Shown here: in pieces, positions 32,507 to 42,008 of the stretch | How the letters are laid out: each line of letters opens with the position of its first letter | Position numbering within the stretch: the first letter of the stretch is position 1 | Assembly: GCA_938039145.1 (NCBI GenBank) | Contig: CALHVG010000050.1 | Coordinates: 1-64,000 of the forward strand | Reading direction: 5' to 3' | DNA length: 64,000 nucleotides | Source: an uncultured Treponema sp. | Lineage (GTDB): Bacteria; Spirochaetota; Spirochaetia; Treponematales; Treponemataceae | The notes under the pieces: model-generated | Told to the model about the DNA's origin: nothing | Databases searched by the model: none | The model's input: only the letters and a program-made list of their open reading frames with translations | Translations under genes and position numbers: made by a program

Positions 32507-34233
32507 AATGGCAAAATCCATAGATAGCAAAGTATTGTTTATTACAACATCTCCACGAACACCTGAGAAGATGATTCCTGAGATTGACCTTTTAAGTAAA
32601 AACTTTGAAGGTAAAAAATGGAATACTGAAACACAACTTGCGTTTATGGAACTTTTGCGGAATGAAAATTTCTTCAATGGCTCCGGTAATAATGATCCGG
32701 CATTTAGTGCACGAGACAGAATAAACCGTGCACCAAAAGCACTTGGTTTTATTTTACTTGAGCCAACAATCAAATTAACAGAAGCTGGAAAATCATTCAT
32801 TTCTGCAAAACGAAAAGAAGAAATCTTTCTACGACAACTTTTAAAATTCCAAATTCTTTCTCCATACCATACTCCAAGTAAAAAAGCAACAACTTTTTAT
32901 GTTAAACCTTATCTTGAAATTTTAAGATTGATTTATAAATTTGGAACACTCAAATTTGATGAACTTATGATTTTTGGACTTCAACTTACAGATTATCGAA
33001 ACTTTGATAGTATTATAAAGAAAATTGAGAAGTTTAGAATTGACCGAGAAAAAAAATCAAAAAAATATCGAGAATTCAAATATTATACACAAATGAATGA
33101 GTTACAGGGCATTTACAGTTTTGAACTTTCAAAAGGTGAAACATCTACTCGGGAAAGCAATGTTGCAACTGTAAAAAAGTTCTTGCAGACAAAAGCAAGT
33201 AATATGCATGACTATGCAGATGCTTGCATTCGCTATTTAAGAGCAACAGGACTTGTTTCTATTTCGCATATAGGTCGTTCACTCTCAATTTTTCCCGACA
33301 AGAAAAAAGACGTTAAATTTATTTTAAATAATATTTCCCGTGACCCAGTTTTTGTAGACGATAAAGAAAAGTATTTGAGTTATTTAGGAAATCCGGAACT
33401 TCCAAAATTGCTTACAGATGATAAAACTTTTTTAATTCAGGAAATCAAAAAAGAAAATTCTATTGAGCAAATTAATGAAACTGCTACAATCCAGGAACTT
33501 AAAGAAAAACTTGATGATTTGGTCATTGAAAAGAAAAAGAAAATTATTCAAATACAAGTTGCAAACGTCAAAGATTACAAAGAATACGATGATATTCAAA
33601 ATACATTTACTCAAATTGAAAAAAATGATATTTATGACCCATCTCTGATTTTGGAATGGAATGTTTGGCGCGGAATGACAATGCTTGACGGCGGTAATAT
33701 AAAGGCAAATCTGAAATTTGATGATTTTGGAAAACCAATGTCAACAGCTCAAGGAAATATGGCTGATATTGTCTGTGATTATGGACCCTTTGGATTAACC
33801 GTAGAAGTTACAATGGCAAACGGTCAAAAACAATATGAAATGGAAGGAGAGCCTGTTTCCAGACATTTAGCAAAATTCAAAAAAGAAACAGGAAAAGAAG
33901 CATACTGTTTATTTGTTGCTCCAATTATAAACGAGGCTTGTATCGCACATTTTTATGGATTACACAATTTAAATATTTCGTATTATGGTGGTAAATCTGT
34001 AATTGTCCCGTTGCCGCTAAATATTTTTAAGAAAATGTTGGGAGATTCGTTTAAGGTTTCTTATACCCCAAATTCTGAACAAGTAAAATCATTTTTCGAG
34101 TATTCTCGCAGTATAGCTTCTTCTAGTTATAGCGAACAAGAATGGTATAACAAAATGATTGAAAAAGCATTAAATTGGTTAGACTAAAATCATATCTCAA
34201 TATTCCACCGAGTTCTATAAAGTTTTCTGCACA
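31639..34233 (+). mobile_element. A+T-rich restriction-modification island with 10-bp direct repeats
   Basis: TTTCTGCACA occurs at 31639-31648, directly after the stop codon of the ArsR-AraC gene, and again at 34224-34233, after the nuclease gene. The 2.6 kb between them holds only the methyltransferase and nuclease genes and is visibly richer in A+T than both flanks. No transposase or integrase is present. The repeat may be a target duplication or a short homology used in recombination. Confidence 0.6.
32508..34187 (+). CDS. AlwI-family type II restriction endonuclease
   Basis: A 559-residue protein resembling the AlwI family of type II enzymes, which cut near GGATC. The catalytic PD-(D/E)xK-like core is at about 415-450: ADIVCDYGPFGLTVEVTM, followed by GQKQYEMEGEPVSRH, the block that makes the family recognisable. 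The N-terminal half contains the RDRINRAPKALGF block. A lysine- and glutamate-rich region (about 320-365) may be a coiled linker. The gene starts one base after the methyltransferase stop, so the pair is co-transcribed. Its codons are A+T-rich, indicating acquisition from a low-G+C donor. Specificity is inferred from family only. Confidence 0.85.
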   Translation: MAKSIDSKVLFITTSPRTPEKMIPEIDLLSKNFEGKKWNTETQLAFMELLRNENFFNGSGNNDPAFSARDRINRAPKALGFILLEPTIKLTEAGKSFISAKRKEEIFLRQLLKFQILSPYHTPSKKATTFYVKPYLEILRLIYKFGTLKFDELMIFGLQLTDYRNFDSIIKKIEKFRIDREKKSKKYREFKYYTQMNELQGIYSFELSKGETSTRESNVATVKKFLQTKASNMHDYADACIRYLRATGLVSISHIGRSLSIFPDKKKDVKFILNNISRDPVFVDDKEKYLSYLGNPELPKLLTDDKTFLIQEIKKENSIEQINETATIQELKEKLDDLVIEKKKKIIQIQVANVKDYKEYDDIQNTFTQIEKNDIYDPSLILEWNVWRGMTMLDGGNIKANLKFDDFGKPMSTAQGNMADIVCDYGPFGLTVEVTMANGQKQYEMEGEPVSRHLAKFKKETGKEAYCLFVAPIINEACIAHFYGLHNLNISYYGGKSVIVPLPLNIFKKMLGDSFKVSYTPNSEQVKSFFEYSRSIASSSYSEQEWYNKMIEKALNWLD

Positions 34234-34412
34234 AAAAAAATCCTTCCATACCGTGCAGATTGTTTTTGTTGATTTATTTTGCGGGCGTGGTACCATTTAG
34301 AAGCGCAAAGGAACAAAATGCATCCGTGCGGGAAAGTTTTTTCATCTTTGCGGAAAAGCGCAAGTTTTCCGGCGAGGCAAAATCCGCCGATATTTTTTAA
34401 GGGGAATATAAT

Positions 34413-34989
34413 ATGTTCAGAACTAAAATCTATATTGCGTCCGCGGAAGCGCTGAAAAACGGCGAATCGTTCAAAAAATTCTACGGCAAAGTTCCGGAAT
34501 ATCGGAAGAAAAAAAATCGACTCCTGTTCCGGCGAAAAAGAAAAACGTCTTTCTTTGGGCGCGGGAATTTTGCTTTCCCTTGCCGTTATTGAATCGGGAT
34601 TTTCCGAATCGGAACTTGACTACGCTTACAAAGAAAGCGGAATGCCTTTTTTCAAAAACGAACCGAATCTTTTTTTCAGCCTTTCAAAATCCGGCGAGAA
34701 AATGATGTGTGCGGTTTCTTCAAATCCGATTGGAGTTGATGCGGAATTTGCGAACGAAAACGGCAAGGATTATGAGGCGTGGGTAAAAGCTGAAAGTTAC
34801 GCAAAAGCCACGGACACGGCACTTTCCGATATTCTTGAAGGGAAAATTTCGATGAACTCGGAATTCCGTTTTTTGTTCCCGGATTTTGGCGACGGATACA
34901 AATACGCAATCTGTTCGGAAGAATTCCTGAATGACGAACAAATCTTCTATATAAGTAATATTAATGACGTCTATAAAAAACTTTTATAA
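34413..34989 (+). pseudogene. 4'-phosphopantetheinyl transferase, frameshifted at an A8 run
   Basis: The gene reads MFRTKIYIASAEALKNG from ATG 34413 (AAGGGG upstream) to residue 32. It then meets a run of eight A (34509-34516), after which the frame is wrong and ends at a TGA near 34590. In the frame entered by dropping one A, the protein continues smoothly as IDSCSGEKEKRLSLGAGILL and on to 34989. The joined product has about 191 residues with Sfp-type motifs: FFSLSKSGE, PIGVDAEF and the WVKAESYAK helix. It would activate acyl carrier proteins. It may be a true pseudogene, or be rescued by slippage on the A-run. A sequencing error is the third option. Confidence 0.75.
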
Positions 34990-35062
34990 TCGGGAGTTCG
35001 AGCGGTTGATAAAATCTCGGCATAGCTTTAGAATCAAGGAAGTTTGTTTTCTGCCGATGGAC

Positions 35063-35090
35063 TTCACAACTTCTAAGATTTTGTCATAAT
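35063..35090 (+). promoter_or_regulatory. Putative promoter of the fibronectin-III operon
   Basis: TTCACA (35063-35068) and CATAAT (35085-35090) are 16 bp apart, about 38 nt before the first start codon, which has its own GGAG. Confidence 0.5.
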
Positions 35091-35127
35091 GGCTTTTGTT
35101 TACGCCTGATGTAAATATGGAGATTTT

Positions 35128-38100
35128 ATGAGAGTTTTTATCAATTCGTTTTTTGCGCATATCGCTCTTTTTCTTTCCGTTTTTTTTGTTTTTTCTTGCG
35201 GAAATCCGTTTATGGTAAATCCGAATGCTTCGGAAATCGAGGTTCAAAAAAAATCGATTTCGGCGCCGGAAACACCTTCGGTAACTCACGGAAATTACAG
35301 GAACATTACGCTTACGTGGACGCCTGTTCAAAACGCAAAGCAATATATGATTTATGCGGCGGATTCGCCTTTCGATGAATTTAAAAAAATCGGCGAAACG
35401 GACGGAAATGTCGGAACTTTCGGATATGACGTTCCTTCCGGAAAAGACCTTTGGTTCAGAGTAAGTTCGATTGCGTATTCCGGAAAAGAATCTGCATTGA
35501 GCAGTTACGTTTTCGGTTCTTCCATTGCCATTCCGAACATAACGGGCATAGAACTCGGAAAGGACGATACTTCCGCAACGATTTCATGGTGGATGAGCAA
35601 TTGCAATGAATCTACTTACAAAAATAATGTTTCATACAAAATCACCTGCTACGAAAAAGACAAAGTTCAGGTTTTTGAGACAAAACTTGCCGACGGAAAA
35701 GTAAAATCCGTTACGTTTTCGGGACTTCAACACAAAACTCTGTATTATTATCAGGTAGAGGCGTTTGTCGGCGAATACAAGCACGAGCTTAGCGATTATT
35801 CGGATTCGGAAACGGCTCGCCGTACAATTCCTGATGCGCCGGAAGATGTTTCAAGTTCAAAAGGCGTAAAGCCCCGGCCAAACGGAGTTGAAATCAGCTG
35901 GACTTTGCCGGACGGAGTTGACTTTAAAGAAACATCCGATGTTTTTGTAAAACATCCGTTGTATTTTACAATTGAACGAAAAATTTTTTCCGAACCGGAC
36001 GAAAATTATACGATTCTTGAGCAGTACATCGGAACTCGCACGGACAAGGGCGGAATCATTTTTAACTGCGGAAGCAACAGTACATTCGGAAAACTTTCTG
36101 TTGATTTGCAGGGAAAAACAGCCGCCGATGCTGTCGAAAATTATCCTGATTATGTGGTTGGCGCAAGGCTTACATATAAAGACAGCGCCGTAGAATCCGG
36201 GAAAAAATATTCTTATAGAATTCGCTCTTATGCAGACGACACGGGAAACAAAACCGTAAGTTCGGACATAAGTTTTGCAACTTGCGACGGCTGGCTGATT
36301 CCGAGCCCTTCAGTAAAGGCGGATGCCTCATACGAACAGGACAAGGACATCAAGACAAAGTTTACTTCGATAACGTTTAAAATCGATTTTGATTTTGAAG
36401 ACTTTTCTTTGGACAGCGAAGGCTTTTACAGCTATGTACTTGTCAGCCAAAGAACACCGTTCTCTACGACCTCGGTACCGTCGCCTTCGCCCGAGGCGGA
36501 TACATTCGTCAGTGCATTCAAAAGCAGAGCGGAACTTTCAGAATACAAAATCACCTATGATTCGGCAGCTCTTTCGGATTCATCAAAACACGGCTACTAC
36601 GCATATAAAGTTTATGTGTGCCAGAAAACAGTAAGCGGAATTCCCGCATCCGCCGACGAATATTATATTGCCTCGGATTACTCTTCAAAAGTTACGCTCA
36701 CTAACGACGCTTCAACCCTTCCTGAAATTTCCACATTTAATGTAGAAGACGGCTATGCGACAAAATTTATTCTAAAATGGAATTACAACGCTTCGTACAA
36801 ATATGTTCTTGAATGGACGGAATATAACGGTTCTACAAATCAGCCTTTGGGAAACGGCGAAAAAAAGACGCTTGAATTACAGGCAAGCGATTTGGACACA
36901 ACAAGCGTTTCGGGATTTGCGGTTTACAACCACACCGCTCAAAGCGGAGAAGCAAGAAAATATTCGTTAACGGCGATAAATTCTTTGCAAGTTACAAAAG
37001 AATTCGATTCCATTTCAAAGACATTGGGAACGGCGGACGCCGCGATGAAATATTTGTCGTATGACAGCATTGCGGTAGAATGGGCTGAAGTTCAGAAGGC
37101 AGATTCTTACGAAGTTTCCGCATATTATTCTGACGACTCCACAAAGACAAATCTTGTTGTAACGACAGCCGGCGTTTCCAATGCAAAAATTACTACAAAT
37201 TCAGGAAAATGCACTTGCGTAATAACAAAGCCCGACGGTTACAACAGCGCAAAAAAATCCGGAAAAGATATTACGCTTGAAGTGCACGCAAAAAATTCCG
37301 CAGTTTCAAGCGACAACGAAACAAATAATATGTCTTCCGTGCGGACATTCGGGCCGGCGCAAATTTCGGCGAGGGCGGGCGAAGCGTACGAAAACAACAT
37401 TTTCGTCATTTGGTCTGAGATTCCGGGCGCGGCAGGCTACCTGATTTCACGAGTGCGATACGACGACAATCAGGCGAACACACTGGGCGACGGCACTGAC
37501 CTTTATTATCTGGATGCAAAGTCGCTTGTTCTAAAGAGAAACGGAGAAAAGCCTAAAGAAGGTTCCTCTGTTTCAAAAAGAAGCGCGGAATTTTGGCTGA
37601 ACGACATTGACGATTCAAACTGGCTTGACGCGGACTGCGTAAATCAGCGGAAAATTTCATTGGGTCTTCCTTACGGCTACGTAATCGTTCCTGTTCTTGA
37701 AGACGACGGCGATTTTGACATAAACGGACTTACTATTTCCGAAGGGAACGCAAAAATTTCGTATTCCGATATAAAAGACAGTTCCGCATTCCTAATAACC
37801 GCCTCGATAGGCTACGGATTAAACGTGACGGCGGCAAAATCCGAAAACACAAAAACAATTTCGGTGTCGTGGGATAAGCCGTATAATTCGAGATGTACGC
37901 CGTATGTCTACAGAAAACTGAAAAATAATCCCGAATGGAAGCGGGTTGCATCTCTTTCCGCTGACGACACTTCGTTCAACGACAATCTTGAAGGTCAATC
38001 CGATTCTGAAAAAGCGAACGCATACTATTATGCAGTTCAGTACCACAAAGCGGCGGCAGGATTAGTGTATAAAACTTCGTACAAAGACTATTTGTCAAAA

Positions 38101-39255
38101 ATGGATACCCGCTATGCCGATTCAAAAGGCGACGAAGAACTGAACAAAGGTTATCTTTTCTATATTGATTTTTCTGCGGATTACAACGGCGTTATAGGCA
38201 CGGACGGAAAATTCCAAAAGGACGAAAGATATTATTCCCAGAAAATCTCCCATGTTCCGTGGGATTTCAACGAGCGTGCGCGCGGGCCTTCAAAATATGT
38301 CATAAGCGCAAAAAATCTGAACACGACATACGATTACATAAAACTTGCCGACATTGACATAGACCCCGACACAAAAGCGGAAACTGTGACTTTGAACGAG
38401 ACCGGCGGAATTGTAAACGGAGACGGCGGCGACACAAAACTTTCCGCAAGCGGTTCCGATTTGCAGGTTTACCCTGTGGCGATGACAAATTATCTTACAG
38501 GAGCCTCGTCCGTAAAAGCCGCAAGCACGGAAGGACTTTTGAAAGTACTGCGTTCCGCAAAGACATTCTACAAGCTGGAATCATCGCTTTCGTACAAACT
38601 TGGAAGCGATGACGCCAAACCGGTTGATTTAAGTCAAGAAGTTTTTGCATACAGGCAAATAACGGACGATGAATTTGTCCATTCCGTGGGACTTATAATC
38701 GCGGACGCTTTGTATCAGTCGGGAGTTCCTTGGAGCAGCGTTGTAAGGACTTGGAACAGTGCAAAATGTTACGGGGATAAAGGATTTTTCAATTTAGAGG
38801 CGTGGGTAACTGTGTCATGGTCAGGATATTCCAGGTGGGGCTTTGGGAATTCGGTTTATCAGCATCTTTTTAGAGCCGGAACTTCGTCGCGTTATAAAGA
38901 CCAGTGCATTAGCGATTTTAATATAAAAGCGGGAACTACTTCGGGCGATTCCGGAAATGCAAACAGCTACAAACTTTTTTATCTTGACCCGCTGGAATTG
39001 ACGGTTACTCCTTCTGATGAAAAAGCGCAAAGACTGGATTCTTTTAAGGGAAAAGTAAAATTCGAAGCGGAAAATTCAAGCAAAAGACAATATTTTCTTT
39101 CCATACAAAGAGACGGCAAGCAACTGGTTTCAGTTGATAACAACGAAACGGAATTTTTCTCGTATTTCCCTTATAAATTCGGCGAAGAACATAAACACGG
39201 CGATGCAACTGCAAATCCTGCCTTTGAGACGTATAAAGCGGCTTGGTGGAAGTAA
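35128..39255 (+). CDS. Very large fibronectin-type-III repeat lipoprotein
   Basis: A 1375-residue exported protein with a lipoprotein signal (hydrophobic core, then FVFSC with the acylated Cys at residue 24). Several fibronectin-III-like modules follow, seen as repeated units with a conserved W or I in strand B and Y or L in strand F. Examples are ITLTWTPVQNAKQYMIYAA, ATISWWMSN, VEISWTLPDGV, IAVEWAEVQKADSYEVSAY and ISVSWDKPYN. The last 250 residues are unlike the modules. No catalytic motif is seen; the protein is probably an adhesin or scaffold anchored in a membrane. GGAG precedes the start. It leads a four-gene operon with another such lipoprotein, a small lipoprotein and a barrel-like protein. 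Confidence 0.88.
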   Translation: MRVFINSFFAHIALFLSVFFVFSCGNPFMVNPNASEIEVQKKSISAPETPSVTHGNYRNITLTWTPVQNAKQYMIYAADSPFDEFKKIGETDGNVGTFGYDVPSGKDLWFRVSSIAYSGKESALSSYVFGSSIAIPNITGIELGKDDTSATISWWMSNCNESTYKNNVSYKITCYEKDKVQVFETKLADGKVKSVTFSGLQHKTLYYYQVEAFVGEYKHELSDYSDSETARRTIPDAPEDVSSSKGVKPRPNGVEISWTLPDGVDFKETSDVFVKHPLYFTIERKIFSEPDENYTILEQYIGTRTDKGGIIFNCGSNSTFGKLSVDLQGKTAADAVENYPDYVVGARLTYKDSAVESGKKYSYRIRSYADDTGNKTVSSDISFATCDGWLIPSPSVKADASYEQDKDIKTKFTSITFKIDFDFEDFSLDSEGFYSYVLVSQRTPFSTTSVPSPSPEADTFVSAFKSRAELSEYKITYDSAALSDSSKHGYYAYKVYVCQKTVSGIPASADEYYIASDYSSKVTLTNDASTLPEISTFNVEDGYATKFILKWNYNASYKYVLEWTEYNGSTNQPLGNGEKKTLELQASDLDTTSVSGFAVYNHTAQSGEARKYSLTAINSLQVTKEFDSISKTLGTADAAMKYLSYDSIAVEWAEVQKADSYEVSAYYSDDSTKTNLVVTTAGVSNAKITTNSGKCTCVITKPDGYNSAKKSGKDITLEVHAKNSAVSSDNETNNMSSVRTFGPAQISARAGEAYENNIFVIWSEIPGAAGYLISRVRYDDNQANTLGDGTDLYYLDAKSLVLKRNGEKPKEGSSVSKRSAEFWLNDIDDSNWLDADCVNQRKISLGLPYGYVIVPVLEDDGDFDINGLTISEGNAKISYSDIKDSSAFLITASIGYGLNVTAAKSENTKTISVSWDKPYNSRCTPYVYRKLKNNPEWKRVASLSADDTSFNDNLEGQSDSEKANAYYYAVQYHKAAAGLVYKTSYKDYLSKMDTRYADSKGDEELNKGYLFYIDFSADYNGVIGTDGKFQKDERYYSQKISHVPWDFNERARGPSKYVISAKNLNTTYDYIKLADIDIDPDTKAETVTLNETGGIVNGDGGDTKLSASGSDLQVYPVAMTNYLTGASSVKAASTEGLLKVLRSAKTFYKLESSLSYKLGSDDAKPVDLSQEVFAYRQITDDEFVHSVGLIIADALYQSGVPWSSVVRTWNSAKCYGDKGFFNLEAWVTVSWSGYSRWGFGNSVYQHLFRAGTSSRYKDQCISDFNIKAGTTSGDSGNANSYKLFYLDPLELTVTPSDEKAQRLDSFKGKVKFEAENSSKRQYFLSIQRDGKQLVSVDNNETEFFSYFPYKFGEEHKHGDATANPAFETYKAAWWK

Positions 39256-39265
39256 GGGTGTAAAA

Positions 39266-41617
39266 ATGAAAAGAAAAATTTCAATCAGGAAAGGAACATT
39301 TTTATCAATTTTTTCGATTGCCGTTCTGTTTTTTACGGCGTCCTGCTCGTATTGGTTCGAGCAAAAAATTCCTATAGATAACACAAAAGCCCATTCCGAC
39401 CTTTCAGGAATTTTTTCGTATAGGGGCGGGAAAATAAAACTTGAAAGTCCCGAACAGGTTTTTGCGAGCAAAGGCATTCATCCGGGAAAAATTGAGGTGC
39501 GCTGGAAGGAAGTGGAAAACGCCGCTTCGTATGTGCTTGAAAGAGCTGTTTCCGCGCCCGATGAAAACGGGGAATACAAACTCCCCGAAGACGAGGAATT
39601 TGTGCTGATTTCCAGAGCCGTATATTCCACAAAGTACGAGGACACGATTCTTTCCGACCCGGTATTTAACAACAAGGAATATGACTGCAAATATTATTAC
39701 CGGGTCAGCGCGGAAAATATCGGAAAAGGATATGCCGCAAGCGAATTTTCAAGCATTTCAAAACCTGAAACCCAAGGACTTGGGTATCTTTTTACGCCTC
39801 CGCAGAAAGTTGTTGCGTGGAGAGGAAAATCCATCTCCGAAGTTCAGGTGAGCTGGGAATCTGTAAAAGATTCGGTCGGGTATAATATTTACCGCACGGA
39901 AAAACCTAACGGCACCGGCATGGAATTTGTCGGAAAGGTGTCAGGAAGCACATCCGTTTTTACAAACGAGATTTCTACAAAAGAACAGGGCACCGAGTTT
40001 TTCTATAAGATTGCCGCAGTCAATTCTCACGGAAAAGAATCTGCGGTCAGTGCGGCTGCAATGGGCTATTCTCTGATGGAAGGTTCCCCTGCGGCACCCG
40101 ACGGCGTAAAAGTGGAAGACGGATTCGGCACAAATCAAAAAATATTGAATATTTCATGGGCACAGGTTGCCGCGCCAACAGGAAAAACCATTCTTTACAA
40201 CGTTTACCGAACAAGTTCGGAAAACTCTGTAATCACTCTTGTAAAATCCAGACTTACGACCACTTCGTATATTGACAAATCAAACTTGAAGCCAGGACTT
40301 TTCTACTATTATTACATCATGTCGATTTTGGTCTCAACAAATCCGGACGGTTCTACAAGCGAGTTAAAAAGCGGATTCAGCGAAAGTGGCCCGGAAAGCA
40401 ATGCGCCGGCATACGGATTCCTTTTAAGTCCGCCTTCCGTAATATCGGTTTCGGACGAAGGAAATTTGTCCGAAGGAAACGTTTTCTTAAAATGGAAGCC
40501 CGCGTTGGGCTCAAACCTTGCCGCAGCTCCATTTGTATACAATCTTTACCATTCTTCAACTCTGACGGATGCGTTCACTTTGATTCAGGCGAATGTGCAG
40601 CCGAATATCGGGGAAGACGGGTATATTTCCGTTGAGATAAAAAAATACAATTATTACAAAATTTCGTCGGTGAATAACGTAAATCTTGAAAGCGTTTTAA
40701 GCGAAGTTGCCGCACCTCACCCGTCCGCACCCGTAAATGTTGTCGCATCAAAAAATGTGATTTTGGATTCCGCTTGGACACCGAATGAAAACGAAGTTTA
40801 CCCCGTAAAAATTACTTGGGAGCCGCCGGAAAACGAAAGCCCGGCATCTTATGCCGTTTACCGCGCCGCGTCTCCAAACGGAAGCTATAAAAGGGTTAAA
40901 GTGGTAACGGAAACTTTCTGCGTGGACACAAACCCGGCGGCAAAAGCGGGAACAATGTTCTATTACAAAGTTATACCTTTGAACATACAGAATCAGGGAA
41001 GCCATTCCAATGACCCGGCCGCAGACACGAAATTTGATTCCAGAGGTTATGGCGCAATTACCAGAGACCAATGGTTCCGGGAATACAGCAAAACCATAAG
41101 CCATTCTCATTCAAAACTCACGCTTATGCACAAATCAAAGGATACCGACAAACTCGGTTCGGAATCCGTGGGCGGAGATTTCGGAGGAAGCCTTTCATAC
41201 AGCGCACGTATCGCAGGGCTTGGTGCGGAAATAAATATGCCGTACTCCTCATACTCGGATTTTTATTGCGGCGATAACGGAAAACTCTACATCGGAAATA
41301 GAAACGGATATTCAGGTGCGGATGCATATTCCAAAATCCCCGAAGACCAAAAAGCTAGGTGCGTCGAATATTTCATTCTTACAGGAAGCATGGACACAAG
41401 CACAAACATGAGCGCAAACGGAAGCATGAGCAATTCAGTCTCATGCAAGGGAATGTATCCGGGAAAAGCTGAATACGGAAACATCAAGATTGTAAGCGGC
41501 ACGGCAGCCGGCGGCTACTATCTTGTAACAACATACGACCTTGAAGGAAAGGTGCTGCTTGCTGAAGGTCAAGTAAACTGGGTTATAGGAGACGAGAAAA
41601 ACGATTACTCTCATTGA
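39266..41617 (+). CDS. Fibronectin-type-III repeat lipoprotein
   Basis: A 783-residue lipoprotein with a signal peptide and lipobox FTASC (Cys near residue 24). At least five fibronectin-III-like modules can be picked out by their strand-B/strand-C pattern: IEVRWKEVENAASYVLER, VQVSWESVKDSVGYNIYR, LNISWAQVAAPTGKTILY, VFLKWKPALGSNL and VKITWEPPENESPASYAVY. The C-terminal 190 residues form a Ser/Gly-rich domain without recognised motif. It starts 10 bases after the previous gene. The frame is open upstream, but the signal peptide fixes the start at 39266. Its role is probably in the same surface assembly as its larger neighbour. Confidence 0.88.
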   Translation: MKRKISIRKGTFLSIFSIAVLFFTASCSYWFEQKIPIDNTKAHSDLSGIFSYRGGKIKLESPEQVFASKGIHPGKIEVRWKEVENAASYVLERAVSAPDENGEYKLPEDEEFVLISRAVYSTKYEDTILSDPVFNNKEYDCKYYYRVSAENIGKGYAASEFSSISKPETQGLGYLFTPPQKVVAWRGKSISEVQVSWESVKDSVGYNIYRTEKPNGTGMEFVGKVSGSTSVFTNEISTKEQGTEFFYKIAAVNSHGKESAVSAAAMGYSLMEGSPAAPDGVKVEDGFGTNQKILNISWAQVAAPTGKTILYNVYRTSSENSVITLVKSRLTTTSYIDKSNLKPGLFYYYYIMSILVSTNPDGSTSELKSGFSESGPESNAPAYGFLLSPPSVISVSDEGNLSEGNVFLKWKPALGSNLAAAPFVYNLYHSSTLTDAFTLIQANVQPNIGEDGYISVEIKKYNYYKISSVNNVNLESVLSEVAAPHPSAPVNVVASKNVILDSAWTPNENEVYPVKITWEPPENESPASYAVYRAASPNGSYKRVKVVTETFCVDTNPAAKAGTMFYYKVIPLNIQNQGSHSNDPAADTKFDSRGYGAITRDQWFREYSKTISHSHSKLTLMHKSKDTDKLGSESVGGDFGGSLSYSARIAGLGAEINMPYSSYSDFYCGDNGKLYIGNRNGYSGADAYSKIPEDQKARCVEYFILTGSMDTSTNMSANGSMSNSVSCKGMYPGKAEYGNIKIVSGTAAGGYYLVTTYDLEGKVLLAEGQVNWVIGDEKNDYSH

Positions 41618-41642
41618 AAATAAAGAACACAAGGATATAAAA

Positions 41643-41999
41643 ATGAAAAGAAGATTTTTTGCCAGGTTTGCAATTCTTGCGGCGTTGGGATTGCTGATTT
41701 TCTCGCTTAATTCCTGCTACGTTCCGTCGCCGCTTTACGGAAACTGGACGGACAATGCCGGAAACTCAATTCGATTTCAGAGCGATGCCGCTTTTTCGGC
41801 TAAGATAAAAACGTCTACAGGCTCTAATTCCTACCAAGGAACGTATGTCGTAAACGAAAATGTTCTTGTCTTTGAAGTTGAAAAGCCGTCTTACAACGTT
41901 GTTTCCGAATGGGATGTCCGCGGTTCCATGCTATATCTTGTGTGGAAAGATTCCGGCGGCGAATCAGTTTTGCTGACGCTTTATTTTACGTCCAAATAG
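41643..41999 (+). CDS. Small lipoprotein with lipocalin-like pattern
   Basis: A 118-residue lipoprotein with lipobox SLNSC (Cys near residue 25). The mature part has the sequence order of short lipocalin-like bacterial domains: PLYGNWTDNAGNSIRFQ at the start, then SYQGTYVVNENVLVFEVE and MLYLVWKDSGGES, giving about eight beta strands. No enzyme motif is seen. It lies 25 bases after the fibronectin-III lipoprotein and 9 before the barrel-like protein, so it belongs to the same operon and probably the same complex. Confidence 0.78.
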   Translation: MKRRFFARFAILAALGLLIFSLNSCYVPSPLYGNWTDNAGNSIRFQSDAAFSAKIKTSTGSNSYQGTYVVNENVLVFEVEKPSYNVVSEWDVRGSMLYLVWKDSGGESVLLTLYFTSK

Positions 42000-42008
42000 G
42001 AAAATTGC

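Noticed and set aside
34984..35110. Minus-strand open segment reading HYDKILEVVKSIGRKQ and so on, upstream of the fibronectin-III operon
   Set aside because: It looks slightly protein-like but overlaps the operon promoter and the start of the large lipoprotein gene, and has no start signal of its own. It could be a remnant, but it cannot be supported.
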